This document shows, piece after piece, positions 1 to 12,095 of a stretch of DNA of 64,000 nucleotides. Source of the DNA: Microthyrium microscopicum (Eukaryota; Ascomycota; Dothideomycetes; Microthyriales; Microthyriaceae); assembly GCA_010405405.1 (NCBI GenBank), contig MU004232.1:1259481-1323480 (forward strand), given 5' to 3'. A program made the translations under genes and the position numbers. The notes under the pieces were generated by a model that saw only the letters and a list, made by a program, of their open reading frames with translations, ran no database searches and was not told the DNA's origin. The stretch's first letter is position 1. Every line of letters begins with the position of its first letter.

Positions 1-450
1 CTCCCATCAGCCTCTTTGGCGCCCAGACGCTACGCTCTTTGATCGAGTTATTTTTTGCCATAAAGGATATCCGATTCGAATGCTTCATCGAATGCAATGG
101 GAAGCATGGCACCTTTTGCTTAAGAGCGTTGGTGGTAGCCATCAGAGTTGATGGGAGAACGCCATTTGTTTTGCCATGCCATTAGCGTTATACCGTACTT
201 GAGTAGAAGTGATAGCGAGATGCGATCCCTCAGTTGCTCCAGAACTAATTGCTTCACTCATCCTATGAAAACAAGCATCTCTTGGCTCCATTCGCCTTCA
301 AAATAATCCGAGTTTCATGCCATGTCCATGCTATTCAGGTCAAAACCGTAATATATACACCCCGCTATGCAAAATATGCTCAACAAAAACACAATATACA
401 GTGTCCATGAAACACCCACCAATGTTATACCCACCGTGATCCATCGCTGT
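1..450. other. Left-edge intergenic, no gene seen
   Basis: I recognise no coding segment on either strand up to the stop of the snRNP-like gene. The stretch is probably that gene's 3' flank plus spacer, and a gene entering from the left edge cannot be excluded. Confidence 0.5.
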
Positions 451-1119
451 CTACCCAGGGCTAAGCGGCCTATTGAATCCACCCGTCCGATTCATGTACT
501 GGCGATACTCCGTCTTGACCTCCTTGCGTACTGCATAGTTTCTATCGTTGCCTGGGACCTTTGTGTTCTTCGTCGTCCTAAAGTCTCCGAAACCCATGAC
601 TTTTCTAAGCATCGCGTCCTCGTCTTCCTCATCTACTCCATTCTCCATTTTCACATCGGATACTTTAGCGTCGCCGTTTGCCTTGCCTTTGGGGCCGGTC
701 GGTGCGCCTTTGACGCTGGGTGTAGTACCGTTCGTCTTGCTGCGTGGGCCACGATCTCGTTCCCGGTCATTGCGGTTATTTCGTATGGGCGATCGCGTGC
801 GGACGGCACCACTTGTTCGACGTGGAGATCGTGACCGTGCGCGGGAATCATCTGCGGATTTGTTAGTCTGCGTGTTGCCTAGCGTTGAACGATAGTGCGT
901 ACGTCGCTTGTCCCGATGGCCCTCCCGTCTTGCTGGCCGCGCCTCATCATCTACCTCATCACGCGCCTTGCGCTTTGTGTTTTCGCGATCGCGATGCCTT
1001 GGTGGAGACCGCGAACGAGAGCGTCTTCGTGATTCCGGTTTGCGGTCGTGTCGGGAGGAGGTTTTGGTGTTGTCGTGGATGTCTGGGCGAGGAGCGCGCT
1101 TAACGGCTGTTTCAGCCAT
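451..1119 (-). CDS. U4/U6.U5 tri-snRNP 27-kDa protein (SNRNP27-like)
   Basis: Single-exon gene for a 222-aa nuclear protein. Residues 1 to about 125 are an Arg-rich low-complexity segment full of RS, RD and RR dipeptides, as in spliceosomal RS proteins. The conserved part is the C-terminus: MGFGDFRTTKNTKVPGND, then YRQYMNRTGGFNRPL ending five residues before the stop. That arrangement matches the SNRNP27/DUF1777 family, a component of the U4/U6.U5 tri-snRNP in pre-mRNA splicing; the family has an RS-rich N-terminus and a short conserved tail. The start is the first Met of the frame, followed at once by the basic region. The next gene upstream on the same strand is ELP5, about 430 bp away. The family call rests on the C-terminal motif and is fairly secure; the role in this organism is inferred. 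Confidence 0.85.
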   Translation of the reverse strand: MAETAVKRAPRPDIHDNTKTSSRHDRKPESRRRSRSRSPPRHRDRENTKRKARDEVDDEARPARREGHRDKRRTHYRSTLGNTQTNKSADDSRARSRSPRRTSGAVRTRSPIRNNRNDRERDRGPRSKTNGTTPSVKGAPTGPKGKANGDAKVSDVKMENGVDEEDEDAMLRKVMGFGDFRTTKNTKVPGNDRNYAVRKEVKTEYRQYMNRTGGFNRPLSPG

Positions 1120-1553
1120 GACGCTGAGCGGTGGTAAATGCGATGTGCCTCAGCGAATATATAGATAGGCAACAAGGCGAAAGTGCTGGTAATGGAGCAG
1201 TGTCCTGTGGCTGAGCGGTCGAGGATGGAGATGAGGCGACAGACAATTCTGATGGTTTGGTGAAGAGGGTGACGTCGTTGGAGATGGATCTATGAGTCTG
1301 AGGAGGAAGGAATCAGGATGTAAATGTTAGAAGGTGTGTTGTAGGCTGGAGGTGATTACAAGGTCAAAAAGATTGCAGCCGTGGTTCAGACGTGAAGTTG
1401 GCCAGAAAAAGCGCAGGCACGTGATGACACAGCAGGCTCCTATATAAAATTCTTGAGATCACTCCACCAAAATGAAAACACAATCTGATGAAGTGATTTA
1501 TAGAATAAGAACAAGAAGGGTCATGAGAACAATGTAGGATATACTAGCTGATA
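1120..1553. other. Intergenic between snRNP-like gene and ELP5
   Basis: About 430 bp holding the promoter of the snRNP gene and the 3' end of ELP5. A TATATAAAA stretch lies near 1441. I see no other feature. Confidence 0.4.
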
Positions 1554-2646
1554 TCAGATCTCATCCTCCTCCTCATCAAAATCATCCTCCGCACCCATAT
1601 CATACAAAATCCGCCCTCCCAACCCACCACCCTCCTTCTGCGCATCAAAATACGGCAACACAACCTTCTCCCTATCCCGTCTCTGCTCCTCCGTAAGCCC
1701 CAAATTAAACGTCGAATCCATCCCCTCGCCTTCCTCCCGGCCATTATCCAACGCAGGTTTTGGATACGCAGCGTGATCTTCTAGCAATACCACATCTTCA
1801 CTCCTTCCCCGTAAATCCCCCATTGCTCGTAACTCTCCATCGCCAGTAGCAGTAGTAGTAGCCACAACAAACCACTCAACAACACTCCTCCCGCTCTTCC
1901 GCCTCTGCTCCATCTCCACCACCACATTGACCGCACTATTACTCCCCGCACTAACCACCACCCCATCCACGCCCGTCTCCAGCCCAAACGCTGGTTCCGC
2001 GAGACTGCGGTCGCGCGCTATTTTACGTGCTACGGTGTGCGCGAGGGAGTGTGTGGTTAGTATGGCAGTCGCCATATATCGTAGTAGCGTAAGCGCGTCT
2101 GCCGCGTAGACATTCGCTGGTGCTGTGACAGGGACATCGGCGTGGACGAGCGCGACGATGGTGGCGCTTGGTGATAGGAGTGTGCCTAGGAATGGGGCTG
2201 GTGAGAAGGTTGGTTGGTTGAGGAGGGGGTGTAGGGTGTCGAATATTAGAAGTGATTCTGGGAATGTTAGTATGGGGTAATGGGGATTAGGTGGTGGTGG
2301 TACTGCGTGATGGTTGGATTTTGGTGGTGAGGAGTCGTTGGACTTCGAGGTGGGATTTGCCATGGCATGGGATAAAGTCATCGACTTGGGCTGGTTTGCG
2401 AACTGTTTCGAAAGAGACGAATGTGATGTGGACTTTGGATATCTAGATTTTGTTAGCTTTGTGGTTGTGAAAATGTTCTTGTGGAGATACCTTGGCTCTT
2501 GATATGATTTTTGTGAGGAGTGGCCATCCTGATTGCTGGAGAGAGTCGAGGATTAGCGTAAAGGGTGAGACTTGATCTCGGCAGCTGAGGATTCGGTTTA
2601 TTAGTAGAAGGTTATGGGTTCTTCGGTGTTGAATTTCAGCCGCCAT
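1554..2646 (-). CDS. ELP5: Elongator complex protein 5
   Basis: Three exons: 2646-2491, 2442-2304 and 2257-1554, together exactly 333 codons (332 aa). The N-terminus reads HRRTHNLLLINRILSCRD, and after intron 1 comes HITFVSFETVRKP. After intron 2 comes SLLIFDTLHPLL, then IARDRSLAEPAFGLETGVDG and EMEQRRKSGRSVVEW, and the protein ends in an acidic tail. This order matches fungal Elp5/Iki1. Elp5 with Elp4 and Elp6 forms the RecA-like ring of Elongator, which modifies wobble uridines of tRNAs. Intron 2 is only 46 nt but has an ACTAAC branch site and a CAG acceptor. Without removing it the reading frame breaks, so its use decides the model. Intron 1 is 48 nt (GTATCT donor). Confidence is high for the family and good for the splice sites. 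Confidence 0.88.
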
Positions 2647-3702
2647 GCCAGAATACGATTAGACTTTGGTGATGTGTTTGTTGGGTTTGAGAAAAATTCA
2701 AAAATTTGGAGTTAAAGATTGCCGGCATCTTGACATTAGTCCACCAAAGGCTTTGGTATCACGGCTGTCTTTGCTTTCTTCTTGAGCACAATGAGGATCT
2801 GAGATGAACAAATTGTATATGGTCTAGGCCCAAATGCGTATTATTGACGCTTTTCGGTCCATCTTTAATGATTCGACATGTACTCGTTGCCTTGACGCAA
2901 TTTGTAGAGTACTATGTTAGTACTAAACAGGTAGGTACATACCTGACTGCCATCTACTCACATCACATTTATATTTTGATCAACCAAAGGTTCACATTAG
3001 CATCAAAAACCAAAATTAAATGTAATCCACTTGATTTCGCATACAACAATACACTGTCCTGGCACTACAAATACCATTACCACTTTACCCCAATAGAACA
3101 TTCCGCCCAAATGCCATGCCAGATTGAACGCGGTCCCCAATAGCCACCCCAATAGTTTTTAGTCCGCCACTAGCATAACCATTTGAAATTATCAACAGGT
3201 GAAGAGCTTTGAATCGCAAGCTTCGGCCCTCTGCAAATAGAAGAAGAAAAGAAAGAAAGTTTGTCCCCCAGATGATGATAACTGTTGAGATATTCGTGAA
3301 CTTTAGCCCAGTCACATGTTTGCGCCGTCCCAGCCAATCCGAAAATGAGTCAAGAATTTGTCGTGTTAAGTATTCGTGAGAATTTTGAAAGAGGAGAAAG
3401 TGTTTGCTGTATGCTGCCTATACCGGGAATGTTGAGATGGGAGCTGACGACCTGCGTGTCCGTGGAAAGGTGAAAAATTAAACATAACCGGGATTTTGAG
3501 CAGAGCAGTGGACACGTCAAGCGTTGATTATATGGATCCTGTTTCAGTTTCCATTCGATCAGGAATGATGACGTCGATCAGTCGGCGTACACTTCAAAAG
3601 TGCTGGATGATTGAATATTGTCTTGCGGCGTAGTGAGTCCGAGGCCTGTATTTCAATAGTCTCATGGATTTTGGTTGAAAATGTGTTCTTGAAAGACTAT
3701 GC
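2647..3702. other. Intergenic, no gene seen
   Basis: About 1 kb between the ELP5 start and the 3' end of the next minus-strand gene. The short frames at 2844-3143 and 3085-3315 show no domain, signal peptide or clear splice structure. It probably holds the ELP5 promoter. Confidence 0.4.
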
Positions 3703-5748
3703 TCAGGAATGGAATAGATCCCATGCTTCTTCGACAAGACGCAAGAACTTTTCCTTCTTAGCAGCTGTTGTCTCTGGGCTGTCTCTTAGCCCGCCTGGAA
3801 TGGGCCCATTGGTTGAACGACGAGGTACGGGTCCATTGCCAAGAGGTGGGCTACCATTATCCCTTTCATATTCGTCCCGATCCCGGCGTCGTGAGCCGGA
3901 AGGCATTGAAGACAGGCTTGGTCGTGCAGTATGGGGTTGAACTGGAATATGGTGGTGGTTGTCATTGGAAGATCCTGAGCTCGAGACACCCAATCCATGA
4001 GTCTTATGTGGGACGGGTGATGGTGGAGTTGGGGGTTGATGGCCTCCGTAGTGCACCATTCGTGGGAGCAATTCTTCACGACCGCCAGTCAGCGAGCGAA
4101 CGGCCTCTTCAGCCGAGTTAAACTGACGAGGGCGACCAGGTTGGGATGTCTGTTGAGGTTGCTGAGCACCACTGTGTGCTTGAGCTTGCTGCTTCATGTG
4201 GGCCTGTTGAAATGACGGGGGGTAACCTGGAGAAGGGAGTGGAGCTTGATGCGAGTGACCGGGGCTCAGATTATAGCTCGTGGGGCCCCGCATTTGGCCA
4301 TTTGATGTAAGTTCTCCAGGAAACACGTCTCCGATTGGAGGTAGTCGATTACTAGTTTGAATGGCTGGAACATGGTGAATATGGGAACTGTGTGAGAGAT
4401 TGGAAGGCTGGTTGACAACTTGGCGTGTCATTGGGGCATCAGGATTCTGACGGAGACCAGTAAAGGATGCGCCTAGAGGTGCAGATTGAATGACTCGCTC
4501 ACTGGCAAATTGTGCCGCGGTAGGAGGAGCGATTGAAAGCATTGGTGGTGGGCCCTTTCTTCTCGAGGTATTTCTGTTTGGCTTGAAAAGCGCATCTGCA
4601 GCATTTTTGGGTTGGTCATTTTCTCCTGGTGGTTTCTGACCCTTTTGTCTGGCCTCTATTATCAACCGTTGCTGATCTCGTACGCTTATGCTTCTTTGTA
4701 GTTGTTGTTGGACAGCGGGGTCGCTGGTATTGAAACCTGGGGAGAGACAGGCGGAGAGTATATCCTGCATTGCAAGAGGATCCTTGGAAGTAAGTGGGCG
4801 ACCAGACAAAGCACCAGGACCAACCGAGTTCATGTTGGGATTTGAGAGATCGAGGCGACGCGGTCGGTGTCCTGATCGGGAGGACGAGAGTTGTTCAGGG
4901 GATGTGGGCTCCTTTTTGACGACAACTTTAGGAATAATGTGAGAGGATGTTCGGCTCCTGTAGTAGAAAGGTTAGAACGTGGATAGAAGAGACAAAGGGT
5001 CTCAAAATGTAGAGAAATGGATGCACATGGCGAGGCCCAGGAAATTGAGTCTAGAAGCAATGAAGCCTCGGTGCTTGATGTATGTGCAGAGTATAGACGG
5101 AAAGGAAAATGAGCTGATGATAGGCTGCTGGCCTGGAACAACTGCAGTTGCAACCCTCAATTGGCACATAGAGAAGGTACGGCCTACAGCGGGGGCAGGA
5201 GCAGTCGACCGAATCCCAACAATCAATCCAATGCGCTTTCCCATTCTGCTGGAATTAGAAACTGCAAAGGAAGAGACTTGGCCTGGGGTGCTCTTGCCAT
5301 CTGAGCTTCTGAATGCAATCGTGCTTGCCATACATTCACCATGGAACATATCGTAGCACACATTCTCTAGCAATACAATTCCCCAAGATGCCTTGCCATG
5401 TCCCGAATCCGACATTGGCAATTCATCGAGAGCACAATTGCGACTGCTCAAGCAGTACCGCCAGCACATCCAGCAAGCAACGTCCCAAGTCTCAATTTCA
5501 ATGTTCCAGCAGCACGCGGAGTAAACACCAAAACAGGAAAAGCATCACTGGTACAACTGCACTTACAAGTTTGGCGACCGTTTGTCCTCGGATGAGGTTT
5601 TGCGTAACCGTGACTCGCTCATCATCGGCGGACTGTGGCTACTGTTGTTGGATAGCGAATGTTTTGAACTCCTTACTGGGGTGGACGATTGCATTGTCAC
5701 ACCGGATGGTGCCAAATGAGCCGGCGGAGCTGCGATTGCCGTAGTCAT
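3703..5748 (-). CDS. Unrecognised Pro/Ser-rich protein, two exons
   Basis: I do not recognise the family. Exon 1 is 5748-5567 and exon 2 is 4957-3703, giving exactly 479 codons (478 aa). The donor is GTAAGTG; the acceptor is TACTACAG behind a TTCTAAC branch site, and the junction reads KRSPNL-SRTSSHIIPKV. The protein is hydrophilic and low in complexity, rich in Pro, Ser, Gln and His. A short ordered-looking stretch near residues 95-150 contains DILSACLSPGF and QQRLIIEARQKG. A second lies at the end, KKEKFLRLVEEAWDLFHS, which could be an amphipathic helix. No signal peptide or membrane segment is visible. The composition suggests a nuclear or RNA-associated scaffold, but that is only a guess. 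The 609-nt intron is far longer than the window's usual 43-81 nt and carries an unrelated 155-codon frame that I do not consider a gene. Confidence 0.65.
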
Positions 5749-8700
5749 CGTGGTCGAGTATTACAGTGCGAAACGGATAGAGGGTGGTTCTGAGCAGGCC
5801 TGGGCCCGAGACGACGGTGGAAGTGGCCGAGAAGATGCGATGGACGACTGGAATGCAAGGAGGCGGACGTTGATATGTACACCTCTCTTTGGTCTGGGGG
5901 AGTCTAGGACAAGACGGCCGACCTGCCTTTTTTAGGGTCGGGGTGTGCAGTTATGCTCACACGAGTCGAACAAGCGTGTCTGCGGGCGAATGCACTTGCG
6001 ATGCAGTCGATGACAGGCGGAAGAAATCAACAGCAACAACAAAAGAGCGCTGGACGGGAGAAAAGGGCGACGACGAAGTGGTGATAGAGAATTGCAAGAG
6101 TTGAGCAGAGAGACAAGAGACTAAATTTGGTGAAGGGGTTTCGTTGGAAGATGAATGGGATGGATAGTCGGATTCGAAACCGCCGGGGGGTGAATGACGG
6201 GGGCGTGCAGGCGATAAAAACGATTTGAGCACAGCTCTAAGCTGGACCCAAAACGAACAAGGCTCTGGCAGGGAGGCGTCTGGCCGTTTGGGAATGGGAT
6301 GGTTTGGCACTGATGGTTTGGCACTTTGGCACTTTACTACTCTGGAATTGGTTGCGTTTATCCTTTGCCAGAACATCGACAAGTCCACCCCACGGCCCTT
6401 GAACTCGAGTTGCTCTAAGACTTCTAAACAGTCTAAACATCTCCCTGGCTCGGTGGCTCCTAGCCTCGAGCAGCGCGATGCAAAGCCTTGATACTCCTCT
6501 GTCCAGCATTGAGGGGAACCACAAGCACCATGAGACACTAGGGGTGGGGATTATCCTCTGTATTAACACCCTAGACGGCCCCTGATCCTTCTTCAATTGC
6601 TGGATTGTGGGTGGCGCATAAAGCTGTTGGTTGTCAACCAAATTGTGTGGAGAGAAATAGGGAGGCCGATCAAAAGACCACTGCAACTCCATCTCGGTAC
6701 TGGAAACACCATCAAAATCTCTCCACCATAACCATCACCAAATATATTCCATCGCCCCCTTGCCCTATTTGAGACCATCGGCATCCCCTGGGAGCCAGTG
6801 CATAAGCCTGCGAGGCCAGCAACTGAGCAGCAAGATGTCTGCGAAACCTCGTCGTCGGCCTGCCGTGTCTGCGTGTTACTCTGAAGAGTCGTGGTGGAGC
6901 CGCCTTTCCCTGGCAGTCGCGACATCGCTCTCATCTAGACGCTTTTGAATATCTGATAATCGTGCTTCTATGCGAAATACTGCCTCAAGACGATTATCTC
7001 CACGACCCAAAATTGCGGGTTGGTGGTGTAGTCACATTACCCTCTCACGTTGCTAACTTTACCGCGAGAGCCCCATCTGCCGCCTTAACGGTGGGACGCA
7101 AGCTGGCGCGAGAAAGCGGCGAATAAATTTTTTGTTTCAACAATTGTTGTGTTTGCACACACACACACACACACACGCCGCACCGACGGCCATTCCGACC
7201 GCGGTCCATGCGTGCTTCTGTTCTGTTTGACTCTTAAAGGTTGAGATCTGAGCCTCTTTACTCGACACCAACCAGTCTCAAGGCAAAGACCCACGAGACA
7301 GCGGTGCTGGGCCGCCAACCTCACCATCGTCGCCAGTCCCACCAGGATTCGCGCATAACTGTCCATGAGGCCGTGAGGGGGCTGCAGATGCGGAACCTGG
7401 CCACTGTCCAGGTGTTCTTCATCGCATCTGCAACCCAAAGCGCCGGCCAGGATCTGGGATAGCGCCCATGCTGTTTTCCTTTAAGGCTCGTAACTTTTGC
7501 TCAAAAGTTTATGCTCTCCTCTCTCACCACATTGTTTTTCCAACTGCACACTAGACTGCTGCATACAGAAAACCGCCGAAGCGAGCTGTGCCTCTAGCAA
7601 AACTGCAGAAGCGGGCGCCAACACTTTTCGTCTATCAAAATGCTACTAGCACATATTGCCGCCACTGGTAGCCAATTGCAAGTGCTGCTGACGGTTGCGT
7701 ACAGGGCGTTGAAACAACGATTGTGTGAAAGTGCTGCGCTCCTCCTCCTTGCCCACCACTCACCATGCATTTTGCTGCATAATGCACCAAAATGCGAAAC
7801 ACCCTACCCACCATGTCGCTTGAACGGTCAATAATGCAAAAATATTCATCTTGACAAGCGCATTATTATTCCGCAACGTGGGTCTGGTGGTTTTCCAAAG
7901 CTGAACCTAATTTGCGGTGATTCAGCACAAATGGGATATGTTTGCGACCAAATCTACAACTCCCAAAAACACGATGTTTTACAAAAGTTACAACAACAGG
8001 GAGCCGTGTCCAAAGAATTCAAGGATCCTTCTCTGATTCTTTTCAAGATGCCGTGCAAGCCTGAGATCACCATCAGGGTCCAGGCGACCAGCTTAACCCC
8101 TGCTTGCTCTCTGAGTCTTTTCAAAATCTGAAGCTTCGCTATCGACCAAAACGGACAAGTCTCTCTTCCAATTGCGCGGACGCCTAACAGTAATCGGCCC
8201 ATCTTCCCAGTTCTACGTTTCGCGATCTCTTGGGTTCCAAGGCCAGGACACTAAGATTACCGGTTTTACTTTTTTCTTGTCCTGACAATTCGGTCAACGC
8301 GGAGACGACCCAATTTTCTTGTTCGCGATCCTTGTGACACCAGACAGAGCCTGGTCCACGTCGTGAACTTGTGGCGGGTTGAGATGAAAAGTGATATGGA
8401 TTATGCGCAAACTGGCGCGTTCCTGAGAGTCCTCGAGCCTCAAAATGGTCTTGCACCATGTCTAGAGATTTTCTAGAAACATTCAACAAGAGACAGGCCA
8501 GCCAACGCAATGATCCTGGAAGGTCATGCTATCTCGCTTTCTGATACTTTTACATTTCCCGTTTCTGTATCCTTGATTCGTAAGTAAGATACTCTGTTCC
8601 AAACAGTTTACTCAGCCTCGAGCACCGCCACGCTTTGTTTTAGGTTTGATACTTGAGCTACAGTCGTGAAGAACCTCCGACTTCAAGTTCATGCGTGGAA

Positions 8701-9346
8701 CTCGGACATTTCCGCCTCTCAGAATAGATCACAATGGAGACGATCGTGGTTCCACCACAAAAGTCTATTCTGGTTATTCTGCATTGCCCTTGGTTGTGCT
8801 TTAGTGAGCGGAAGAGATACCAATTACCCGCACTGGCTCTCAGACATCTGACCGATACAAAAACATTATCACTGGTATACCTGTCATATCCAGTATGCAA
8901 CTCTCAAGTATTGATACTTCTTCGAACCTTCGAACTACTTTCTAGAAGTTCGACCGAAAATGGAATATCTAGACAACCATCGGTACGGAACTCCCATGGT
9001 CAGTAACGATTTTTCCAATATTGGTATATTAATAGTGCTCCAATCCCAGCCTATAGCGTTATAAGAATGTGTTCTCGAAAATTTGGACAATCCACAACAC
9101 ACCAGAACTCTTCTACTGTGCTGTATTGCTACAAAGTAGCTCACTAAACTTCCATATATACGGTCCATATAGCGGTATTTCCGACCACACATCTCTAAAA
9201 ATTAAATTTCCGAATACTTTAGGTCATATCCAGCTAGGTAAACATAGAATAGCTTTGATATATATGAATTTCGCGCCCACACATCCAACCTCACTTTCTC
9301 TGTAAACAACGCTTCGTAGCCCATAGTGACCAACTCATCCACCGTC
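5749..9346. other. 3.6-kb gene-poor region
   Basis: There are many short frames on both strands (for example 5957-6538, 7085-7438 and 8184-8510), but none has a recognisable domain, a signal peptide or linked exons. The part next to 5749 is probably the promoter and 5' leader of the preceding gene. A CA microsatellite lies at 7156-7176. A lineage-specific gene or ncRNA could be missed here. Confidence 0.4.
7156..7176. repeat. CA dinucleotide microsatellite
   Basis: About ten uninterrupted CA units in a stretch without a recognised gene. No function is evident, but it may be polymorphic in length. Confidence 0.95.
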
Positions 9347-10335
9347 ATGAAATCCCTCCTCGCTCTCACGCTCACCAGCGTCGTCCTCGCCCAATCCCCC
9401 GCCGCCATGGGCGAAGCCCAAACCGGCATCTTTGGCAGAGGCAACGCAACCGCCCAACCAAACCTCTCCGGCGGCGCCGGCCTGCCCTCCCTAGCCCAAA
9501 TCACGAAAGACATGCAAAACCAGCGTGAACCCGACACAACCGGCGGATCAGGCGCCTACAAAGCCAGCGCCTCCTCCATAGCCAGTCTCGCCAACCACAC
9601 GCTCTTCGCGCCAAAGACTCTTCCCGCCGACATCAAGTTACCAGTCGTCCTCTTCGGCAACGGCGCATGTGTAGGCGATCCAACACAATTCCAGAAGTTC
9701 CTCACGGAGATTGCGAGCCATGGATATTTTGTGATTGCGAACGGGGTGTTGGGCGCGGGCTTTGGAAGTAGTAGCAAGAACAATAGTCTGCCGGATGCGA
9801 TTGAGTGGGTGAGCAAGAATGCTGGGACGGGCGAATATGCTCATGTCGATAAGAGTAGACTGGCGGTCAGTGGGCAGAGTTGTGGGGGCATTCAGGCGTA
9901 TTCGGCGAGTTTGGATAAGAGGGTTACGCTCACTGCGATATTCAATAGTGGGCTTACGGTTGAGGCGAATACGGTGTTGTTTGATCAGTTACATGCGCCA
10001 ATAGGGTATTTTCTAGGTGGGCCGACGGATATTGCGTATGCTAATGTAAGTTCAAGTTGTGTTGTAGGGAGGATGGCAAAGCTAATGGGATATAGGGAAT
10101 GCGCGATTTTGAGAAGTTGCCGGAGAAGATTTCGAGAGTGGTGTCGAATTTACCGGTTGGGCATATGGGGACTTATTATGAATTACAGGGTGGACAGTTT
10201 GGGAAAGCGGCGGTGGCTTTCTTCAATTGGCAGATGAAGGGTGATGCTGAGGCGGGAAAGCAGTTCTTAGACACTGCTACTTCACCACTTGTTAAGGCTG
10301 GTTGGAAGATTGAGTCGAAGGGATTCAAGTCCTAG
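9347..10335 (+). CDS. Secreted alpha/beta hydrolase, copy A
   Basis: Exons 9347-10045 and 10096-10335 give 312 aa. The intron is 50 nt with GTAAGT donor and TATAG acceptor. I start at the second Met because MKSLLALTLTSVVLA-QS is a good signal peptide; the Met seven codons upstream would put a polar stretch before it. The mature protein has an alpha/beta hydrolase core: strand KLPVVLFGNGACVG, nucleophile elbow VSGQSCGG (Ser near residue 178), acid loop GYFLGGPTDIAYAN and a late His in VGHMGTYYE. This gives a plausible Ser-Asp-His triad. The family resembles dienelactone hydrolase or chlorophyllase-like secreted enzymes, and the substrate is unknown. Copy B, about 0.7 kb downstream in the same direction, has the same core and its last intron after the same DIAY motif. 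The two are ancient tandem paralogues. Confidence 0.85.
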
Positions 10336-11001
10336 AAAATATGACTTTTTCAAAATCGTCAAGCCTTTGAAACCAGAATCAACAAGTGACCAGATACATA
10401 AGACTATCCCATCTGAGTCCATGGCTCATGCTGCACTCCAAGGCCTGAGTATACTTATTTCTTGTCTTCTTCAAGAATGCACCCTACTTTCCGCCTAGGT
10501 ACACTTCGATGGCATACAGAACACTCAGTCATACAGCCTAGCTGGTAGAAATCAGCGACATTGTTCAAGATATGCCATTTATCTTGTCCATCGGCCACAG
10601 AATCATATATTTGCCAGGTCGATTTTAAACATCACAACTCGGCGATGTCTGCCAAAGAGAGGACTAAATTGAATGCCAAATTGCCACCCGAAATCCGGGA
10701 ATCGATAGATTGGCCGTCTTGAGCCTCATAGTTTTGGCCGGAATTCCCGATCTAATTCGTCCTCTTGACCTAAATTGTCGTCAGCACATTATTGTATGCC
10801 ACGGGTACCTTCGTTACATAAACCTAAGTGCCAATCAGAATCCGACGTTACTTTCAACCCTATATTTTTAAATGGAACTACGCAAAGTATTCGGAAATAC
10901 AGCAGATGCCAAATATGTAAAGAGAAGGTCGTCTCTTCCAGTCAGCCCTGAAGTTTCTTGACCAGTTAGAACACCTTGAAAGACTTGCTCAAAACTTCAC
11001 G
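10336..11001. other. Spacer between the hydrolase paralogues
   Basis: About 670 bp. It presumably carries the terminator of copy A and the promoter of copy B. I see no gene or repeat. Confidence 0.4.
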
Positions 11002-12095
11002 ATGCGCTGTGAAATATTCTCTCTCGCGATTCTGTTCGCAGGAGCTCAGGCTCTACCGCAAGCCCCGGCAGCGCCAGCAGCGCAGCCCAAAAGCATTAGT
11101 ATCGCTGATATTTTGGGTGCTCTGGCACAAATGATAATCGGTGGCCAACCGGGAGCACAGCCAGGAGGATCTATCAACACTCCTGAGGCGCTCGCGTCTC
11201 CAGGGACTGGAAAGTTTCGACCAGTAAGACATTCAAAGCCTGACAAAACTGTTCAGCGCGAACTAACATTTCTCCTAGCACTTTTTCAACGATTCCACAC
11301 TTCCAGATCATACCATCTACCAGCCTAAAGATATCCCAGCTGGTTTCAAAGCACCTCTTATTGTCTGGGGCAATGGCGGCTGTATCGCTAGCGGAACCAT
11401 CATGGCACCCTTCCTTCTGCAACTAGCATCCCAGGGCGCGGTAGTCATCTCCAACGGCGCACCAGGTGCCAACGGTACTGGTTCATATGCTAGCTTTGGC
11501 ACATTGGGACGTAGCTCCTCCAAGTGGTTGACTAACGCGATTGACTGGGCCGAGAAGAGTGCTGGCCAAGAGAAGTGGAAGCATATCGATATGACCAGAG
11601 TTGCTGCGGCGGGACAATCGTGTGGTGGCGGAGAAGCATATGGTGTTGAGACAGACCCTCGTGTCAAGGTCATGGGCATCTTCAATTCTGGCGGAATGGG
11701 ATTCGGTTCCAGCGCAAAGTCATTCACGAAACCCATCTTCTACTTCCTTGGAGGACCCAAAGACATTGCATACTCTCAGGTAAGTTTTTCTAACCGGTTT
11801 TTCTACAACTGAGTGCAGATAACTGACAGGAGTGCAGGGAACTGGTGACTACAAGGCTCTTCCAGCAGATCTGCCAGCATGGATTGGCAACTGGCCACCA
11901 ACTTCTCACGGTGGTACTTTCAATGAGGTCAATGGCGGTGTTTACGGCGTCGCTGGTGCTCATTGGGTCAACTACGCTCTACGCGGCGACAAGGCCGAAG
12001 CTGCCTGGTTCACTGGTGGTGGTGCAAAGAAGGACAACTGGACTGAGGTTGATAGCAAGAACATGGACAAGTTCACTCCTCCTCCACCACTATAG
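11002..12095 (+). CDS. Secreted alpha/beta hydrolase, copy B
   Basis: Exons 11002-11223, 11279-11779 and 11838-12095 make 327 codons (326 aa) in one frame. Introns are 55 and 58 nt, with GTAAGA and GTAAGT donors. The N-terminus MRCEIFSLAILFAGAQALPQ is a signal peptide, followed by an Ala/Pro/Gly-rich linker to about residue 74. The catalytic core then follows: APLIVWGNGGC, AAAGQSCGGGEAYG (Ser near 188), FYFLGGPKDIAYSQ and TSHGGTFNE, giving a likely Ser-Asp-His triad. It shares these motifs and the position of its last intron with copy A, but the N-terminal linkers are unrelated and copy A lacks the first intron. It is probably extracellular with esterase-like activity. The substrate is not deducible. 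Confidence 0.88.

Noticed and set aside
2343-2385. 43-nt intron in ELP5 as the frame correction
   Set aside because: It would remove the conserved stretch after VRKPAQ and has no branch site; the 46-nt intron at 2303-2258 explains the frame better.
5002-5469. 155-codon minus-strand frame
   Set aside because: It lies inside the 609-nt intron of the gene at 3703-5748 and has no recognisable content.
5957-6538. 193-codon minus-strand frame upstream of the unrecognised gene
   Set aside because: Low-complexity composition, no domain, no splice partner; lies in a likely promoter or leader.
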